Below, one piece after another: positions 59,770 to 64,000 of a stretch of 64,000 bases of DNA (positions within the stretch are counted from its first letter, which is position 1; each line of letters opens with the position of its first letter). The DNA comes from Streptomyces sclerotialus. GTDB lineage: Bacteria > Actinomycetota > Actinomycetes > Streptomycetales > Streptomycetaceae. The position numbers were made by a program, and so were the translations under genes. The stretch covers positions 2,063,501 through 2,127,500 of the forward strand of contig NZ_JBFOHP010000002.1 of NCBI RefSeq assembly GCF_040907265.1, given 5' to 3'. Below the pieces are notes generated by a model. It made no database searches, had not been told where the DNA came from, and saw only the letters and a list, made by a program, of their open reading frames with translations.

Positions 59770-59806
59770 GAAGAGGGCGGGAACCCGGTGGGTTCCCGCC
59801 CTCTTC
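59770..59806. terminator. Bidirectional terminator between des operon and RDDRGG gene
   Basis: Perfect 17-base-pair stem (59770-59786 with 59790-59806), 3-base loop, between convergent genes. Confidence 0.85.
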
Positions 59807-59837
59807 ACTGTTCCGGTACGCGCATGCGCGTCAGTGC

Positions 59838-62078
59838 CTACTTCTCGGCCTCGCCCTCCTCAGCACCGGCCTTGTTGCCCGCGTCGGCCGTGTCGGAGAA
59901 CGTGGGCACGCCGGGAGCGGCAGGCTTGGCCTCGGCCGCGTCGCCGGGCTGGTCGCCTTCGGCCTGATCGCTGATGGGCCGGTCGTCGACAGGCTGGTCG
60001 TCGACAGGCTGGTCGCTGATGGGCCGGTCGTCAGCGACGTCCCTGGCCTCGTCCTTGGCCTCGACCTCGATCTCGTCGTCGACCTCGTCCTCGTCCTCGT
60101 CCGCCAGCGCGTCGGTGAACTCCACACCGTCCAGCTCGGCGAGCCGGTCCGAGGCGTCCGTCGTACCGCCCTGGTCGGCCTCCAGCGCCTTGGCGAACCA
60201 CTCGCGTGCCTCGTCCTCGCGACCGACCTCCAGCAGCGCGTCGGCGTACGCGTAGCGCAGCCGCGCGGTCCACGGCTGCGCCGCGTTGGACGCCAGCTCC
60301 GGGCTCTGCAGCGTCACCACGGCGGCGTCGGCCTGGCCCATGTCACGCCGGGCACCCGCCGCGACCAGCCGCATCTCGACCTGCCCGGCCTTGTCCAGCC
60401 GCTGCACCTCGGGCTCGCCGGCCATGGCGAGGGCCTTCTCCGGGCGGCCCATGCCGCGCTCGCAGTCGGCCATCACCGGCCACAGCTCGACGCTGCCGGT
60501 CATCCGGCGCGCGGCCCGGAACTCCGCCAGCGCCTCGCTGTACTTGCCGAAGGCGTACGCGGCGAAGCCGGCCGCCTCGCGGACGGCGGCGACACGGGAC
60601 GCGAGCCGCAGGGCCACACGGGAGTAGCCGTACGCCTTCTCGGGGTCCTCGTCCAGCAGCTTCGCCACCATCACGAGGTTCTTCGCGACGTCCTCGGCGA
60701 GCGTCTTCGGCAGGCTCAGCAGCTCCTGCCGCACGTCCTTGTCGATCTCGTCACCGGTGACGTCCTCCGGAATCGGCAGCCGCTTGATCGGCTCCCGGTC
60801 CCGCCGGTCATCGCGACGGAAGCCGCCACGGTCGCCACTGCGGTCGTCCCGTCGGAACCCGCCACGGTCGTCACGGCCCCGGCCGCCCCCCTGCCCGTAC
60901 GGCCGACGACCACCCCGGTCCCCGTCCCGCCGGTCGTCGCGGCGGTCGTCCCGCCGGAAGCCGCCGCGGTCGCCGTCACGGCGGTCGTCACGGCGGAAGC
61001 CGCCGCGCTCACCACCGCGGTCATCGCGGCGGAAGCCGCCACGGTCGCCACCGCGATCGTCGTCACGACGGGGACCACGCGGCCGGTCATCCCGACGGAA
61101 GTCACCACGGTCATCACGGCGGTCGTCACGGCGGTCATTGCGGTCATCCCGCCGGAAGTCCCGACGCTCGCCACCCCGGTCATCACGCCGATCGTCACGG
61201 CGGTCATCGCGACGGAAGCCGCCACGGTCGTCACGGCGGAACCCACCACGGTCGCCGCCACGGTCATCGCGGCGGAACCCACCACGACCACCGTCACGGT
61301 CGTCACGGCGGAAGCCGCCGCGCTCACCACCGCGGTCATCGCGGCGGAAGCCGCCACGGTCGCCACCGCGATCGTCGTCACGACGGGGACCACGCGGCCG
61401 GTCATCCCGACGGAAGTCACCACGGTCGTCGCGGCGGTCGTCGCGACGGAAGCCACCGCGGTCACCGCCCCGGTCGTCACGGCGGAAGCCACCGCGGTCA
61501 CCATCACGGTCATCGCGGCGGGGACCACGCGGCCGGTCGTCCCTGCGGAAGTCACCCCGGTCGTCGCGACGGAAGCCACCGCGCTCGTCGTCACGGCGGG
61601 GGCCACGGGGACGGTCATCACGGCGGTCGTCGCGGCGGAAGCCGCCCCGCTCGCCGCCGCGGTCGTCACGGCGGAAGCCGCCACGGTCGCTGCCGCGGTC
61701 GTCGTCACGACGGGGACCACGCGGCCGGTCATCCCGACGGAAGTCACCCCGGTCATCACGGCGGTCGTCGCGACGGAAGCCACCGCGCTCACCACCGCGG
61801 TCATCGCGACGGAAGCCGCCGCGCTCACCACCGCGGTCGTCACGGCGGAAGCCGCCGCGCTCACCACCGCGGTCATCGCGGCGGAAGCCGCCGCGGTCGC
61901 CGCCGCGGTCGTCGCGACGCGGGCCGCGCGGGCGGTCACCGCCGCGCTCGCCGCCACGCTCGCCGCCACGGTCGTCGCGTCGGTCATCGCGGCGGAAGCC
62001 GCCACCGTCGCGCCGCTCGCCACCATCGCGCCAGCGCGGCCGGCGCTCCGATCGGTCGTCGGGAGAGTTGGTGGACAT
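59838..62078 (-). CDS. TPR-like protein with expanded N-terminal Arg/Asp/Gly repeats
   Basis: 746 residues. Residues about 15-430 are built from FRRDDRGG(E/D)RGG-type units with an intercalated RRDDRGDF and RPRGPRRDD unit. Nearly every residue is Arg, Asp, Gly or Phe. The C-terminal half (from IKRLPIPEDV) is helical and TPR-like (AYAFGKYSEALAEFRAARR, YADALLEVGREDEAREWFA), ending in an acidic tail with VDDQPVDD repeats. RGG/RDD tails are typical of RNA-binding or condensate-forming proteins; here this is inference. ATG 62078 has AGGAG upstream. It is next to, but opposite in direction from, the des operon and upstream of the rRNA genes. Confidence 0.85.
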   Translation of the reverse strand: MSTNSPDDRSERRPRWRDGGERRDGGGFRRDDRRDDRGGERGGERGGDRPRGPRRDDRGGDRGGFRRDDRGGERGGFRRDDRGGERGGFRRDDRGGERGGFRRDDRRDDRGDFRRDDRPRGPRRDDDRGSDRGGFRRDDRGGERGGFRRDDRRDDRPRGPRRDDERGGFRRDDRGDFRRDDRPRGPRRDDRDGDRGGFRRDDRGGDRGGFRRDDRRDDRGDFRRDDRPRGPRRDDDRGGDRGGFRRDDRGGERGGFRRDDRDGGRGGFRRDDRGGDRGGFRRDDRGGFRRDDRRDDRRDDRGGERRDFRRDDRNDRRDDRRDDRGDFRRDDRPRGPRRDDDRGGDRGGFRRDDRGGERGGFRRDDRRDGDRGGFRRDDRRDDRRDGDRGGRRPYGQGGGRGRDDRGGFRRDDRSGDRGGFRRDDRRDREPIKRLPIPEDVTGDEIDKDVRQELLSLPKTLAEDVAKNLVMVAKLLDEDPEKAYGYSRVALRLASRVAAVREAAGFAAYAFGKYSEALAEFRAARRMTGSVELWPVMADCERGMGRPEKALAMAGEPEVQRLDKAGQVEMRLVAAGARRDMGQADAAVVTLQSPELASNAAQPWTARLRYAYADALLEVGREDEAREWFAKALEADQGGTTDASDRLAELDGVEFTDALADEDEDEVDDEIEVEAKDEARDVADDRPISDQPVDDQPVDDRPISDQAEGDQPGDAAEAKPAAPGVPTFSDTADAGNKAGAEEGEAEK
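60798..62040 (-). repeat. Arg/Asp/Gly coding repeat region
   Basis: About 1.24 kb in which 36-base units (12 codons, GGFRRDDRGGER type) recur in tandem, mixed with longer repeated blocks. A 132-base segment (60982-61113) is copied exactly at 61297-61428, 315 bases away. The region is coding, not CRISPR: units vary in length, lack uniform spacers and keep the reading frame. Confidence 0.9.
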
Positions 62079-62155
62079 CGGCGTGACTCCTGTCTTCGGT
62101 ACTGCTGGTCATTCTCACGCACCGACCAGTACGGCGCGCTTCGGCAAAACAAAAA

Positions 62156-62192
62156 GACCCCTGATCCCAGCATGTCGCTGGGACCAGGGGTC
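62156..62192 (-). terminator. rRNA operon terminator
   Basis: A 16-base stem (62156-62171 with 62177-62192, one G-U pair) is followed in the minus direction by TTTTTGTTTTG. It lies just past the 5S 3' end. Confidence 0.92.
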
Positions 62193-62204
62193 CTGAAAGA
62201 TTGT

Positions 62205-62321
62205 TCGGCGGCGTCCTACTCTCCCACAGGGTCCCCCCTGCAGTACCATCGGCGCTGAAAGGCTTAGCTTCCGGGTTCGGAATGTAACCGGGCGTTTCCC
62301 TAACGCTATGACCACCGAAAC
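62205..62321 (-). rRNA. rrf: 5S ribosomal RNA
   Basis: The minus strand begins GTTTCGGTGGTCATAGCG at 62321 and ends in GACGCCGCCGAA, with the conserved internal CCGAACCCGGAAG loop. Size (117 bases) and sequence are those of streptomycete 5S rRNA. End positions are within two or three bases. Confidence 0.96.
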
Positions 62322-62467
62322 CCTATCGGGTTCGAGCGAACAAGCACACTCTTCAGTTAAGTAATGAAGCATGAAACTTGCCACCCCGCGGAGCGGGAAA
62401 TTGGCTGGTGCTCCGACGCTGCGACTGTTCGCAACCCGGGAACCACACAGTGGACGCGAGCAACTGA

Positions 62468-64000
<1,533 letters not shown>

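Noticed and set aside
60798..62040. Possible CRISPR array
   Set aside because: Units are in-frame coding repeats, uneven in length and without unique spacers; no cas genes nearby.
60739..62196. Ser/Arg/Pro-rich frame opposite the repeat gene
   Set aside because: Produced by the same repeated DNA read on the other strand; the minus-strand frame continues into a normal TPR domain with a ribosome site.

Overview
The window is a high-GC chromosomal segment that reads as Streptomyces or a close relative. The support is the strong G/C bias at third codon positions, GTG/TTG starts, start-stop overlaps of the ATGA/GTGA type, long Ala/Arg-rich proteins, a desferrioxamine desABCD operon, Rpf-like transglycosylases and a recognisable actinobacterial core gene order (tlyA-nadK-recN, pyrG-NUDIX, parA-scpA-scpB-rluB, aroH-cmk-der). 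No phage, insertion sequence, CRISPR array or tRNA was recognised. It ends inside an rRNA operon on the minus strand (5S complete, 23S partial).

Layout. 1-9.6 kb is a mixed surface/respiration region: the end of a membrane glycosyltransferase-like gene, a PAP2 phosphatase, an I78-type protease inhibitor, a stand-alone cytochrome oxidase subunit I (ctaD), a WYL regulator, a two-gene glycosyltransferase unit and two Rpf-like transglycosylases, the first of which looks frameshifted. 10-11.5 kb holds two conserved hypothetical genes. 11.6-16.1 kb is the minus-strand run aroH, prephenate dehydrogenase, cmk, plsC-like, der. 16.3-16.7 kb holds two truncated nucleotidyltransferase genes that meet head-on at one junction. 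16.7-28.9 kb continues on the minus strand: ADP-ribosylglycohydrolase, rluB, scpB, scpA, a small DNA-binding-like protein, parA, ald, a STAND/TPR protein, NUDIX and pyrG. 29.3-40 kb is a catabolic accessory stretch: a GH15 enzyme, a GH16 plus GH64 beta-1,3-glucanase pair with a LacI regulator and operator, and an amine oxidase, APC permease and PucR regulator. 40-46.7 kb holds a glycosyltransferase, an MraY/WecA-like protein, recN, nadK, tlyA, a small hypothetical gene and an SCP2-like gene.

46.7-59.7 kb is an iron module: a siderophore ABC importer (two permeases and an ATPase) divergent from a Tat-type lipoprotein binding protein and a siderophore-interacting reductase, then a HAD phosphatase/DUF1015 pair, then desABCD. 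DmdR/IdeR-like iron boxes lie in the importer/binding-protein gap and upstream of desA, so synthesis, uptake and probably iron release look co-regulated. 59.8-62.1 kb is a 746-residue TPR-like protein whose N-terminal half is an expanded Arg/Asp/Gly repeat encoded by recently duplicated DNA.

Single-base homopolymer shifts break or appear to break three loci (8.5, 16.3 and 32.46 kb). The one at 32.46 kb creates an artificial GH16-GH64 fusion frame. Whether these are real mutations or assembly errors cannot be decided from the sequence alone.
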